64,000 bases of DNA from Desmodesmus armatus (taxonomy: Eukaryota > Chlorophyta > Chlorophyceae > Sphaeropleales > Scenedesmaceae): NCBI GenBank assembly GCA_007449985.2, contig VIIQ02000122.1, positions 124,001 to 188,000 of the forward strand, in the 5' to 3' direction. Below, piece after piece: positions 24,810 through 35,956 of the stretch; position 1 is the first letter of the stretch; each line of letters opens with the position of its first letter. The notes below the pieces were generated by a model. That model was not told the origin of the DNA and made no database searches. It saw only the letters and a program-made list of their open reading frames with translations. The position numbers were made by a program, and so were the translations under genes.

Positions 24810-25168
24810 TTGGTGTTCAAAGCAGCCGCTGCCGGGCAAACACCCAATTCCTCAGCACCTATCCACAACCCACACATGGTAGCAAGCGATGTGTCACAGT
24901 TGTGACACATCTAGATGCATCTTTAGCAACGACACAGTACCTACTGTGGCATCAGTGCCACTGTTCAACTGTCTCTGCATGCATAAATTGCAGCTAGCCA
25001 AGCCTATGGTGTCACACTGGCTGCACGATTGTCAAGGTCGTCTTGTGCTGGTGCCTACACACTGGCAGAAAAGCTGTGTGTCAAGCACTGCGGCAGGTAG
25101 CATTGCTTAGCCAGCCGGCCTGCTACCACATTCAGCAACAGACCCCCATGCACTGCTTTTGATACCTT

Positions 25169-27789
25169 TCATGTGGTTGCTGCCACTGCAGCCTGCGCTG
25201 CTGCTGCAGCCGCGGCTGCCGCTGCAGCCAGCTCCTTGCACACTGGCTTGTGCTGGCCCCATGCTGCACGCTGGCAGGCACGTCCACAGTAGCGCGCTGT
25301 GCGGCAGCCAGCACAGATGCAGCTGCGCCCGCCTACCAGCTGAGCCTCTGAGGGGCCAGACAGGTCGGCACAGGCAGGGTTGTTGCAGGCATGCGGGATG
25401 GCAAAGCATGCCAGCATCCTGCCAGCTGCCATTAGCTGCTCCTGAGCTGCCTGCAGCACTGCTGCCACTGCTGCTGCACCGCCACCATCAGCAAGCGGGT
25501 CTGCAGCTGTCAGGTCGTGCATGAGGGCAGGGAGTGCCTCTGCTGCCGCTGCCAGCTGCTGCTGCAGGTCCTGCGGGTTATACCCCAGAGCAGTCAGCTG
25601 CTGCACAGTGCTGTCAGCTGCCAGCCACTGCACTACACCTGCCAGGCTGGACTGCAGCTCTTGCAGGTTATTGGCCAGCAGCTGTTGGTGCTGAGCCCAT
25701 TGATCGGTCTGAATGGTGGCAGAGGGACCATCAGACTCCAGAGTGCTCTGGCAATGCTGCATCAGCACAGCACAAGCACGGCAGCAGCGACCAAGCAGGA
25801 CCAGCCACAGCAGTGCTGCTGTGCATGCTTGGCTGTCGTTGCTGCTACTGTTGCTGCTCAGAGGCTCTTGGTGAGCGCAGCTGTCCAGGGCACCCTTCAA
25901 TATATCAGAAACGGCAGCGAACACTGCTGTGGTACTGCCAAGCCTGTGACAACAGCCATCTGGACCTCTACTGCGTATATCTGACAGAAAGACTGACGCT
26001 GGCACGTTGTTGCTAGTGCTGTTGTTGCTGTACACCTTGAGGAAGCTGCACAGGAGGCCAAACAGCTGGACAGCATCAGGACCGCACACCTTTCCCTTGC
26101 CAGCAATGGGTGCAACCAAGGAACCGCTGGTAACCACTGGCAGAGCCAGGGCGCCGTCATGCTGCTCAGATTTGATCGGGCCCAACAGGGTGCCAACAGA
26201 CCAAAGCATGATGCTGAGCATTTCCATGCTTCTAGAGGGCGCCGCCGCTGCTGCTGCTGCTGCTGGTGCTGCTGATGCTGCTGCCGCAGCCAGGCGCACA
26301 CAATCCTGCAGCACCTTGCAGCACTGAGCATGCTGCACCGGCAGCTGCAGGATTGAGTCCTCGCCTATGTGCTGGTACAGGTTGGCACGAGCACTGCGCG
26401 CCTGTGGCCCCTGGCCAGAGGGCCCCCTTTCGGCTGTTGTGTGAACTGCTTGCGCCAGCACAGGCACGATGGTCCAGCAGAACTCCAGCAGGGTGCTGGC
26501 ACCGTTGCTGTCGCTGCCTCTGCTACTGCTGCCAGCCTGGCAGCACAGTGTACTGGAGCCCCCACTGACTGCCATATCACGGCCCTGCTTGAGCAGCTTT
26601 GCAAGCACATCAGCACTTAGCTGCACAACAGCTCTGTTGGCAGACACAAACAGCTCCAATCCCCATGCATCCTGATGCGTGCCATCTTGACTTGCCAGCA
26701 AGCCGTAGCTGCAGGCACGAGCAGCTGCACGACACACCCACAAGCCTGCCTGGCCAACCAACAGCCTGTCAGGGGGCATGTCAGACAGCCACTGGAAAGC
26801 TGCAGCTGCCACTGACACGTGCAGGGCTGCTAGCTGAGGGTTGTACATGCCGCATTGAGCCAGAGCCCGTAACAGCCGGTTGTAAAGCTCCAGTGCTGCT
26901 GCCACCCTGCCTGGCACATCTGGGGAATCTGCCACAGACAGCCCATGTGATCGCTGCTGGTGGCCCGCTGTCAGCGCTGCCATCCACAGCCCCACCTCCC
27001 TGCTGCATCGCAGTTGCTTCAACAAACTGCTGTAAGCTGCAGGCATGCTGGGAGCAAGGGCCGCCGGCAGCCACTGCTGACCAGACACATTGCCTGCTTC
27101 AGTGCGCTGGTGGCTGCTTGCTGCAGCCCTACCGCCGCTGCTGCTGTTGCTGCTGCTGCTGCCAGCAGCAGTGCTGCTGCTGTGGATGGTTGTACTGGCG
27201 CTGTCTATGGCGGTGTCAGTGGACGTAGCTGGTGGCAGTAAGTGCGCCAGCATTGGCACAACAGCATGCATGCAAAACCACTGCATTGTTTGCTCAGCTT
27301 GCAGCACTGCAGCAACTCCATCCCTGCTGCTGCTGCTGCCGCCGCTGCTGCTGCTGGCACCATTTGCCTGCTGGTCATTAGTGCTAATCAGCACCCAAAC
27401 GGCAGCACCGGCAGCGGATAAAGTGGACCTGGCCACTCCCCATGCGCGAAGCAGGCAGCTGTCCATCCAGTCCTGTCGCCCTGCCTGTGCCAGATCCATG
27501 CTTGTAAACTGCAGGGTGGCCAAGCCAAGGTGCATGGCTGGGACTACACACTGCTGCCCAACTGCATGGGCTGTGAAGAACGACGGAAGCAGCTGGTGCA
27601 ACTCATGCAGAATGCTGAGAAGGTTGGAGGCGCCCTGCCACAGGCCTGCGCTGCTGTTATCCTGATCTAGAGATGCTTGCATGCGCTTGGCTTGGCGGCT
27701 GACTGCATCAGGAAGCTGCAGCAGGAGGCCAGACTGCTCCAGCTGCTGCAACAACATGGCTCTCAGTCCACCACCACCGCTGCTGCCGC

Positions 27790-27824
<35 letters not shown>

Positions 27825-28545
27825 TGGCCTGTGCCGGCGGCTGGCAACACAGTAGCAGCACGCAGCATCAGTACTGCCATGCCCTGTCCTGCAGTGGGTA
27901 TGCTGGTGGTCATCAGCTCGCTGCATGCTGCCAGCACCAGACGTGGAACCTGCAGCACGACACGGTGAGCAGTAGCAGCAACCCCAGTAAGACAGTGCCT
28001 TTTGAAACAGTGGATTCCCACACGCCCCCCTCAAGCAGCTCTGGCCCCTGCTGGTAGCCTATTTCATCCATGCAAGTTGTCTCCCTCCAATGAAGTTTAT
28101 ACATCAACCAACAGAAGAAGCAAGCCAACAAGCCTGATGTGGCGTGGATGTGCTAGTCAATTTCAGTCGTAGAAGTACGCAAGTGATGGAATGTAACTCA
28201 GTTACACAATGTGAAGGTACCAGGCCGCGCAATCCTTCAAGCCGGGTAACTGGCTGAATAATCAGATTTGGCTCAGCCTGAGTCTTGCCAGGATCTGCGA
28301 GCTTTCTGAGCATTGCTGACGGAACCCCAATTACAGGTGCACACCCTCTTTTTGAGCAGCTGCTTCAGTGTGGAGACAGGTGACGCCAGCTCTGTTGTCA
28401 AGACGTTCACACTTGCTTGGATCCTCCTGTCCCAGGGGACGGGCATGTTGTGCTCGTCCGGATGTGTTGCAGCATATGCTTTGACCTCGTCCAGCAGCTG
28501 GAGGACGCGCTCCCACTCCTTGAGGGCTTGGGCAGTGCTGAGCAT
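25169..28545 (-). CDS. MYND zinc-finger protein, paralogue C
   Basis: Exon 1 is 28545-28345 (67 codons, [15 protein letters not shown] to TLKQLLKKR) and exon 2 is 27949-25169 (TGA), phase 0, 993 residues. Exon 2 begins [13 protein letters not shown], as in the other copies. Ser-rich and Ala-rich tracts come from CTG/CAG repeats, for example around 27770-27830 and 26240-26285. The MYND finger sits about 20 residues before the end and is followed by an Ala run. This is the longest and apparently intact copy. Its 3' part is very similar at DNA level to copies A, B and D, which suggests recent duplication or gene conversion. The function is not known. Transcriptional co-regulation or protein scaffolding would be typical for MYND proteins, but that is inference. 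Confidence 0.8.
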
Positions 28546-28926
28546 CGTGCAGATGACTGTGCCCTGCAGCAGTTTGACGTCGATGGAATGACCAAACCTC
28601 AGAATGGGCTTGCTGTGCGCTGCCAAATTTTTGGTGGATGCTGCTGCAACTGCAACTGCTACTGCTGCAAGGCGTTTTCAGGGGTGCAATTGCAACAGCT
28701 GCAGCTCCCCTACCTTAGACTACCCTTGTCAGTATGATCACACTTGAATAAATACAATCAAGCTGCGAATGCGCGAGACAAGGCTGGAGCGACGACGCCA
28801 CTGTGACGGGTGAAGCTTGCTGCAGTGCGTTCGTCGTTGTTGGCGAGCATTTGTACAATTCACGATTGAATACTGATTACCACATCGTCTCCAACTTGTT
28901 CGTTGCACGCTCGCTGTTCAACGCAC

Positions 28927-28950
28927 GGTTCAAACCGCCAACAGGTGTGC
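28927..28950 (-). promoter_or_regulatory. Shared upstream element of MYND copy C
   Basis: GGTTCAAACCGCCAACAGG on the plus strand, 382 bp upstream of the copy C start. It is closest to the block upstream of copy A. Confidence 0.35.
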
Positions 28951-29440
28951 CTGAGTGCCTTTGGAAGGTTGGGACGTTACCGACCTGGAGGCATGTTGCG
29001 CAACTTACATCACAACCACCAAACATGCCAGCTGGTTTGTGCCTCCACCTCAACGAGAAAGCGAGGCAGATGCCGCATCTGGCATACCATAAAAAGCGAT
29101 GCAGTTGGGACTGTCTCTTGGTGCAAGGGCATTGACACCCAACAGAGTGAACCCATATGCCGTGCATTCACTATGGCGCAGCACGACGTCCGCTGCCCCT
29201 GATGAATGTGCAGCTGCCGCAATTTCTGCCGCCACCGCCGGTGCGGCATGCGTCCTGCCAGGATCCTGTCTCCGGAGACAAGGTGCACTACTGTCAAGGT
29301 CGGCTCAGCGCGGCGCATGTACATCATGTTAGTGAAGTAGCTATGATGCACTGCAGGCGGCTTCAAGCGGCTCAGTCTGCCGCCGGCTCCCTTCTGCTGA
29401 CAGCTGGTGCTAGGGACCCTGCCACCCAGTGCATGGCTTC

Positions 29441-30527
29441 TCATCCTGAGGATGTGGTAACTGCCACTGCTGGCGCTGGCGCTGCTGCCGCAGCCAAGGC
29501 TGTCGCTGCAGCCAGCGCCTTGCACACTGGCTTGTGCTGGCGCCATGCCGCACGCTGGCAGGCCCTCCCACAGTAGCGGGCTGTGCGGCAGCCAGCACAG
29601 ATGCAGCTGCGACCGCCCACCAGCTGAGCCTCTGAGGGGCCAGACAAGTTGGCGCAGGCAGGGTTGTTGCAGGCATGCGGGATGGCAAAGCAGGCCAGCA
29701 CCCTGCCAACTGCCAGCAGCTGCTCCTGAGCTGCCTGCAGCACTGCTGCCACTGCTGCTGCACTGTGACCATCAGCAAACGGGTCTGCAACCTGCAGGTC
29801 GTTGCTGATGGCAGGGAGGGCCTCTGCTGCCATTGCCAGTTGTTGCTGCAGGTCCTGCAGCGGATACCCAACCGCAGTCAGCTGCTTCACAGTGCCCTCG
29901 GCTGCCAGCCACTGCACCACATTGGCCAGGCTGCACTGCAGCGCTTGCAGGTTGTTGCACAGGGTCTCTTGGTGCAGAGCCCAGTCGTGGGGTTGGTAGC
30001 TGGCGAGAGGATCATCAGACCCCAGGCTGTGCTGGCAATGCTGTATCAGCTCAGCGCAGGCACAGCAGCAGCGGCCAAGCAGCACCATCCATGGTAGTGC
30101 AGCTGTGCAGGCGCTGCTGCCAGCACCTCTGCTGCCGGCACTGCTGCTGCTGCTGCTGCTGCTGCCAGGGCTGCCAGCTAAGTGATCTCCTAGGGCAGTC
30201 CCTACCATGGCAGCGACAGCAAGCAGCAATGCTGTGCTAACATCACTGCTGTCCAGATGGGACCTGATAACTGGTATGTGGCTGCTGCTTTCATTGCTGT
30301 AAACCTTCAGCAAACTGAGCAGCAGACCAAACAGCTGCAGAGCATAGGGGCTGCTCACATCACCGACTTCCATGACGAGTGCGACCAAGGCACCGTTCGC
30401 AAACATTGACTCGGCGACTGAGTCGGGATCGTCGCCCGACTGCTGCTGCACGCAAACTAACAGCGAGGTGACAGAACTCAACATGTCAGTAACTGCGAGC
30501 TTCTCCGCGCTGCTGGCAGCATCATCA

Positions 30528-30565
<38 letters not shown>

Positions 30566-32809
30566 CGACAGGCGCACACAGTCTTGCAGCCGCTTGCAGC
30601 ACTGAGCATACTGCAGTGGCTGCTGCAGAAGGTCTGGGCTGCTTTGCTTGTTGACGGCGGCGGCAGGAGAGCGCGTCTCTAGCTCAGCTGCTGTGTCCAC
30701 TGCTTCTGCCAGCACTGTCGCCAGAAGCTGGCAGAATTGCAGGAGCATGCTGCCACTGGAGCTGCCACCACTGCTGTCCTGCAAGCCGCGGTACAACCCG
30801 AGCACTTTCTCAAGCACAGCAGCACTCAGCTGCACAACAGCCTGCGCTGAACTCATGAGCAGGTCCAAAATCCCTGCGTCCTGCTGAATGGAATCCTGGT
30901 GCTACCATAGCAGGCGACCATTCCCGCGCGCAAGCAGCGCGACCTGAGGCGCGATCTCAAAGCCACCGTCCAAGCAAAGCAGCCTGTCAGGGGCATGCTG
31001 GACAGCCACTGGAAGCTGGCCGCTGACATGGACATGTGAAGGGCTGGTGACTGGACATGATCTTGGGATGGGTCGCACAGCAGCTGGGCATACCCGTGCA
31101 ACCCTCCAACCACAGTCCTCTCCAGCCAATCTGCCATGTCACGCGCAGACTGCTTGTTGGGCCCTCTCTCCTTTTTTGACTTGAGTTGCGCTGCCATCCA
31201 CAACCCCACCTCCCTGCTGCACCCCAGATGCTCCAACACACTGCTGTAAGCTGCTGGCATGCTGGGAGCAAGGGCAGCAGGCAGCCACTGCTCAGGTGGC
31301 ACGCTGCTGGCAACGGGTTGGCGGCGGCTGTGTTGGCAGCTGTTGGATGCAGCTCTCCTGCTGCTGCTGGTGCTGCTGCTGCTGCTGGTGCTGCTGCTGG
31401 TGGTGGTGGTCGTAGTGGTGCTGCTTGTTCCTGTGATGGTGCGTGCAGCTTGCTGCGGGTACTGCCAGTGTGCAAGCATTGCCACAACAGAATACAGGCA
31501 GAACCACTGAGCTGTCTGGGGAGCTTGCAGCACTGCACTGAACTGCACTGCACTCGGAGCTGCATCCTCCTGGCTACTGCTGCCGCTGCTGCTGCTGCTG
31601 CTGCTGCCACCAGCCACACCTGCCTGGACATCATCGCTGTGTGGCATGTTGGCAGCAGCGGCTGCTGCATAGCTTGCTGTGCCCCAGCAGGAACGCAGGC
31701 AGTTCTCCATCCAAGCCTGTCGCCCTGCCTGCGCAAAAACCGTGCTGACATGCTGCACGCCACTCAAGCAAAGGTGCATGGTCGGCACCACACACCGCTG
31801 ACCAACTGCATGGGCTGAAAAGAAGGAGGGCTGCAGCTGTTGCAGGATGTCTAGAATGTTGAGCAGTTCGACACAGGCTGTGTGGGCTGCTGCTAAGCCC
31901 TTGCTATCATCATTCGACTCTGCTGTCATGCGAATAGCTTGGTGGCTGACTGCATCAGGGAGCTGCTGCAGGAAGCCAGACTGCTCGAGCTGCTGCCAAA
32001 GTTTTCCTGCCAGCCCGCTGCTGCTGTTGCTGCGGGATCCAGCACGAAATGGCTGCAGTAGTGTCATGTCTTCAGCAGCAGCTGATAGTAGCAGCATGTA
32101 TGGCAGGCTGTGTGCTGTAAGGGCGGCAGATGGATTGCCTGATGCCTCCAAGTCACTGCATGCTGCCAGCACACGGCGGGGCACCTGCAGCACGGCACAG
32201 TGGCGCAAGCAAAAAGATGGGCCGCCCTTTCTGACCTAAATATGTTGATACTTGCAAAAGATAGCTACCACAGCACACTGCGGTGCTGCACCATTCATCA
32301 CTTTCCAACTGCATAGCATGTACCAGAAAAGCACAGACCACTGGCATGATGCCGTGCTGTCACTGACAAACGAATTTGGTATTGCACTGCTCAAAAGTGT
32401 GACTGCACCATCAGAACTTCAAGTTCTGCAAGTGGAAGCATGGTTATTCTGCCAAGTACAGGCTGCACCGTGCAGCTGGCAGCTGCACAGTCAACTTGAA
32501 TGCCTGCCAGCAGTCTAGCCTGATAGCGTTGCGCCCTGAGCTAGGAGCCCAATGAAGTTGAGAGCCTGATGGAGGCCATGTTGCATGGAAAAGGCAATGT
32601 CACAGTGTGCTCACCTGCTGCTTCAGCAGCTGCTTCCATGTGGCAACAGGAGATGCGATATCTCTGAGCAACAAACTCAAGCTCGGGCTCATCCTTTCAG
32701 TAAAGGTTGGGGGCAGGCCAGGGAGGTCAGCAGCAGCATGGGCATTGGCTTCGGCCAGCAGAGCGAGGACGCGCTCCCACTCTTTGAGGGCTTGAGCCGT
32801 GCTGAGCAT
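29441..32809 (-). pseudogene. MYND zinc-finger paralogue D, degenerate
   Basis: Exon 1 is 32809-32615 (65 codons, [18 protein letters not shown]). Exon 2 starts at 32184 (VPRRVLAACSDLEASG) and should run to the TGA at 29441. Two lesions interrupt exon 2. Around 30995-31000 the frame shifts by one base, where copies A-C read MSPDRLL or MPPDRLL. After the shift an in-frame TAG at 30902-30904 falls between GRLLW and [10 protein letters not shown]. Beyond it the frame is open through an intact MYND finger. Copies A, B and C show no intron here, so splicing out the lesions is unlikely. The intact exon 1 and promoter mean a truncated N-terminal protein of about 460 residues could still be made. Confidence 0.7.
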
Positions 32810-33216
32810 TCTGCAAGAGTAAATGCGGCATGCAGCTGGTCTGGAGGTATGTTGTGAGACACAGGGTCAGTGTGTCAATGGCCATGCTGAGTTGACGCTG
32901 AAGGAGAGTGGATTTGCTGCTGCATGTGCATCTGCAGACCCAGCGGAGTGCTGCAGTTGACCGCATGATGTAGTAACGATGCACGCACCTCGGAATGATG
33001 TCGTGAACTCAGATGCAGGAAGCCCAGACTTTCCAGCAGCTCAATTGCTCGCAAGAAGCCGACGGGTGTCCAGGCTGGCGGGCAGCAGAAAGAAATGAGA
33101 CCCGGCGCCTGCCGCTGTCGAGCAACGGTGTTTCACCCTCAGAATGTCGCAATTGTCTGCTTACATCAAGCAGAGCGTCGCTCTTTTCAGGCCGATGTAA
33201 GCATTGTCCTTACCAC

Positions 33217-33242
33217 GGTTCGGGTGTCCGAGGCGTCGGAGT
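33217..33242 (-). promoter_or_regulatory. Shared upstream element of MYND copy D
   Basis: GGTTCGGGTGTCCGAGGCG on the plus strand, 408 bp upstream of the copy D start. It matches the copy B block (GGTTCGG....CCGAGGCG). Here it also lies about 90-220 bp upstream of the divergent Stealth gene. Confidence 0.35.
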
Positions 33243-33310
33243 TCCGATGGAAGCACGCGATCGGGTGTGTGCCCGCCTCTCCCAGTCAAAACAACAAATG
33301 GTCTTATAGT

Positions 33311-34458
33311 ATGAGCTTCTCACATGTCGCGAGTAGACATGGCAACCCGTCGTCACCAAACGCTGAGGGCAACGCTACGGATCAGGGAACTGCCGAACTC
33401 AAATACGTTCGCTGCAATACCTGCACAAGCCTCGATATGCCGGAAAAGCCACAGTCCAAACTTGGCATTAAGGTATTGGTGGTTCTGGCGCTGTGCGGTG
33501 AGTGGGCGCGCATAGCAGCTCGAACAGCACACAGACCACAGCTGACACCAGGCCCATATTTGCATTTGCAGGTGTGTCTGCTGCTGTCAAACAGCAGCAG
33601 CTGCCGCCGCTAGATGTTGTGTCTGCTTATGTGAATGGGACAGACCCGCAGTTTGCTGGGCGGTTTGCTGAGGCCACCAACAGCAGCGCAAAGTGTGCCA
33701 TGGTCGAGTCAAGCAATGAACTGCTTATGGGTCTGACAGCCATCTGCAAACACCAGCGTTGGGTGCGCCAGGTGTTTGTGGTCGTGGACCAGCAGCAGCT
33801 GAGCTTGAAGTTCCTCCCGTCTGGCTGCCCACCTGTCAGGCTACTTGACATTTCAGACTTTGTGCCAGCGCAGTACCTCCCCACCTTCAACTCCCACGTG
33901 TTTGAGACCTTTTTGTGGCAGATACCTGGCCTGTCGGAGCACTTTATTTATTTGAATGACGACATGGTGATGGCCCTGATCCAACCAGCAAGGCTGTTCA
34001 AGCTCTCAGGCGAGGACAAGAAAAGAAAGAAAACAAAAGCTGGCGGTTTGCCGACAGCAACACTTGGAGGCCAAACTCATGGCAACAACGCCAGTGCAGT
34101 ACTCCTCAGGACCAACCTGGTGCAGCGAGACTGGGAAGTGCCACAGCCAGGGCACCGGGTGCCTCCCCTTGCGTTGTGGATGTGGCCGCGGTGGAACGGG
34201 CTCGAGTTGTTCCGGTCAGCGTTTGCTGGCGCTGCCCCTGCCGGCTTTGATGCTCATGGCGCCTACCTGCTGACCAAGAGCGCCATGCAGCAGACCTGGG
34301 CACTGTTTGAAACCCAGCTGCAACGGCCTCTCACACAGAACAAGAAGAGGCGCTACAAACGTCTGGAGGACGGGGGCGATGTGCATTTCACTTCCTTGTC
34401 ACAGCAAGTCGGGGTACAGCTGGGGCTCATGGCAACAGACAGCCCCCTTACTGTATAG
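33311..34458 (+). CDS. Stealth-type sugar-phosphate transferase
   Basis: Exon 1 is 33311 or 33437 to 33497, exon 2 is 33572-34458; they join in phase 1. The later ATG gives 315 residues and puts a hydrophobic signal-anchor (LGIKVLVVLALCGVSAAV) at the N terminus, as expected for a Golgi or secretory enzyme. Stealth blocks are visible: CR1 (LDVVSAYVNGTDPQF), CR2 (HQRWVRQVFVVVDQQ ... LPTFNSHVFETFLWQIPG ... FIYLNDDMVM), and a CR3-like part (GHRVPPL ... DVHFTSLSQQ). The family transfers hexose-1-phosphate groups; it includes bacterial capsule enzymes and animal GlcNAc-1-phosphotransferase. TAG at 34456-34458 ends the frame. The same frame reopens directly and reads a CR4-like block (AHLVCLQEM) to TAG 34753-34755. 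So this is either a truncated allele, readthrough, or an error. Confidence 0.75.
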
Positions 34459-34755
34459 ATCGTGCGGCACGATTCCGCAGCAGGCGTGCGGCAGTACGAG
34501 CAGGCCTTATTCAACAGCAGGGCACACCTTGTTTGCCTTCAGGAGATGCGAAGAATCAGCGACCCGGACCTAGAAAAGCTTTGCAGCTTGGTGGCTGATG
34601 TCTGGTGCGCCACAGTGCCGCAGACGAAGCACCAGCGGGTCACTGTGGACCCATGCAGGCTGCTTGTGGCCATGTGCTCACAACGGCCAGTACACTGTGA
34701 CAGCAGAAGCGGCCGCCAACGGTTTTGGTTGCGCCGCGTATTGGGTACTGATTAG
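34459..34755 (+). pseudogene. In-frame continuation of the Stealth gene after TAG
   Basis: Same frame as the upstream exon and open for 98 codons. It contains YEQALFNSRAHLVCLQEM and LEKLCSLVADVWCATVP, which look like the C-terminal CR4 block (normally around V-C-x-N/Q-D/E). No splice pair that removes the TAG and keeps the phase was seen. It is probably the separated 3' end of the Stealth gene. Confidence 0.5.
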
Positions 34756-35956
34756 TGCGTGAAGCGAAGCGTGCTGACAGTTGGCAGAGATCTAAACTGT
34801 GGGTTTGGGCTCGTGTGAGTCACAGATGAGTCATTGGTGCATTGGATGGGTTACAGGTATCTGTTTGGGACAAGGGCAGCCACTCTGGCAGCCAGCCTTG
34901 GCAGCTGCACCCGGCCTCAGTGAGGCAGTATGGCATCTTTCAGTTATATAACACTTGCATTAGCAGCGGGAGTTTAAGATTCTTCAGGCACAGTCAACAT
35001 TCGGCTCAGAGGGAGTGAGCAACAGCTGTTCCGTTGTTTACCTTTAAAGTAACTTGCAGCCATACACGGTGTATGTGCTGCTCTGCTTCCATGGCTGTCA
35101 CCTTTCCAATGTTGCAGCCGTCCACAACACACCAAGACTGTGGTTCAAGACAAACCAGTTCACAGCTACCACACGTCACAGGCAGTGGCAAAGCAGCAGC
35201 GTACACTCCACAAGGGCCCCCCTGAGGGCTTACAAGAACTAGGGCCCCGCGGCGCACCCCACACAGCCCCCCTCCCACTTGCCACACTAATAAAAACTCT
35301 CTCTGCTACTAGCAGTGACATGCAACATAAACCTTGCACCTTGCGTCCTTGGTGCTACTACCGCCTCCCAACAAGCCCTGATCAGTTAGGCCCAGGCCCA
35401 ATACACCACCCGCAAGCAAGTAAGGTGATGCCCTCGCTCCGGATGGGCTTGACTAATCAGGTATCAGGATCCTGGATAACACACACTCTGGCAGAGCCAA
35501 TCAAGCCTTCTGGATCAGCTCGACACAACAACAACGAAGAAGAACATGTCCACGCTGGTGACTGCTGCAGTCCTGTGACAGGTTCATCAACGCATGACCA
35601 CAGAATCTGATGCACCCCCATCATGACAACACCGTGTTGTCTCAACAACAGCAACAAAGCTGCCCCGACAGAGGCCCCGTCACCTGTGCATTCTCCAACT
35701 CAACCTCATCCAAGTTATGTCACACAGCACGCAGTCAAAAACATCGTCCAGCTATAGATAGCAGCACCACAAGCCATCCAGGACGCATCCAGAAACAGCA
35801 CAAAGCAAACAGCCCCCAGCCATGGCTTGCTGCCGCAGCTGCTGGGCCAGCAACCACATGCATGATGTGTGGCATCCCTTTGTCCACAGGGCCACCACCC
35901 ATTGCATGGCAATCGCAAGCCCAACGTGTCACATGGGCATGTGGCATATGCAACCA
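34756..35956. other. Intergenic region between convergent genes
   Basis: No recognised gene between the Stealth gene (+) and the F-box gene (-). A minus-strand TGTAA at 35230-35234 may serve the F-box gene, but it is about 720 bp past its stop. Short open frames here show no family features. Confidence 0.45.

Noticed and set aside
20081..28950. tRNA genes suggested by box B-like GGTTCAAA sequences upstream of MYND A and C
   Set aside because: No box A or cloverleaf nearby; the similarity is explained by the shared upstream element of the paralogues.
16337..32200. Many long plus-strand frames opposite the MYND genes
   Set aside because: They are Cys/Leu/Ser-rich readings of CTG/CAG repeats and have no conserved features or exon signals.
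30902..34458. A nuclear code in which TAG is a sense codon
   Set aside because: MYND B and NAB1 end in TAG at family-consistent positions and other genes use TGA or TAA. Two internal TAGs are better explained as mutations.
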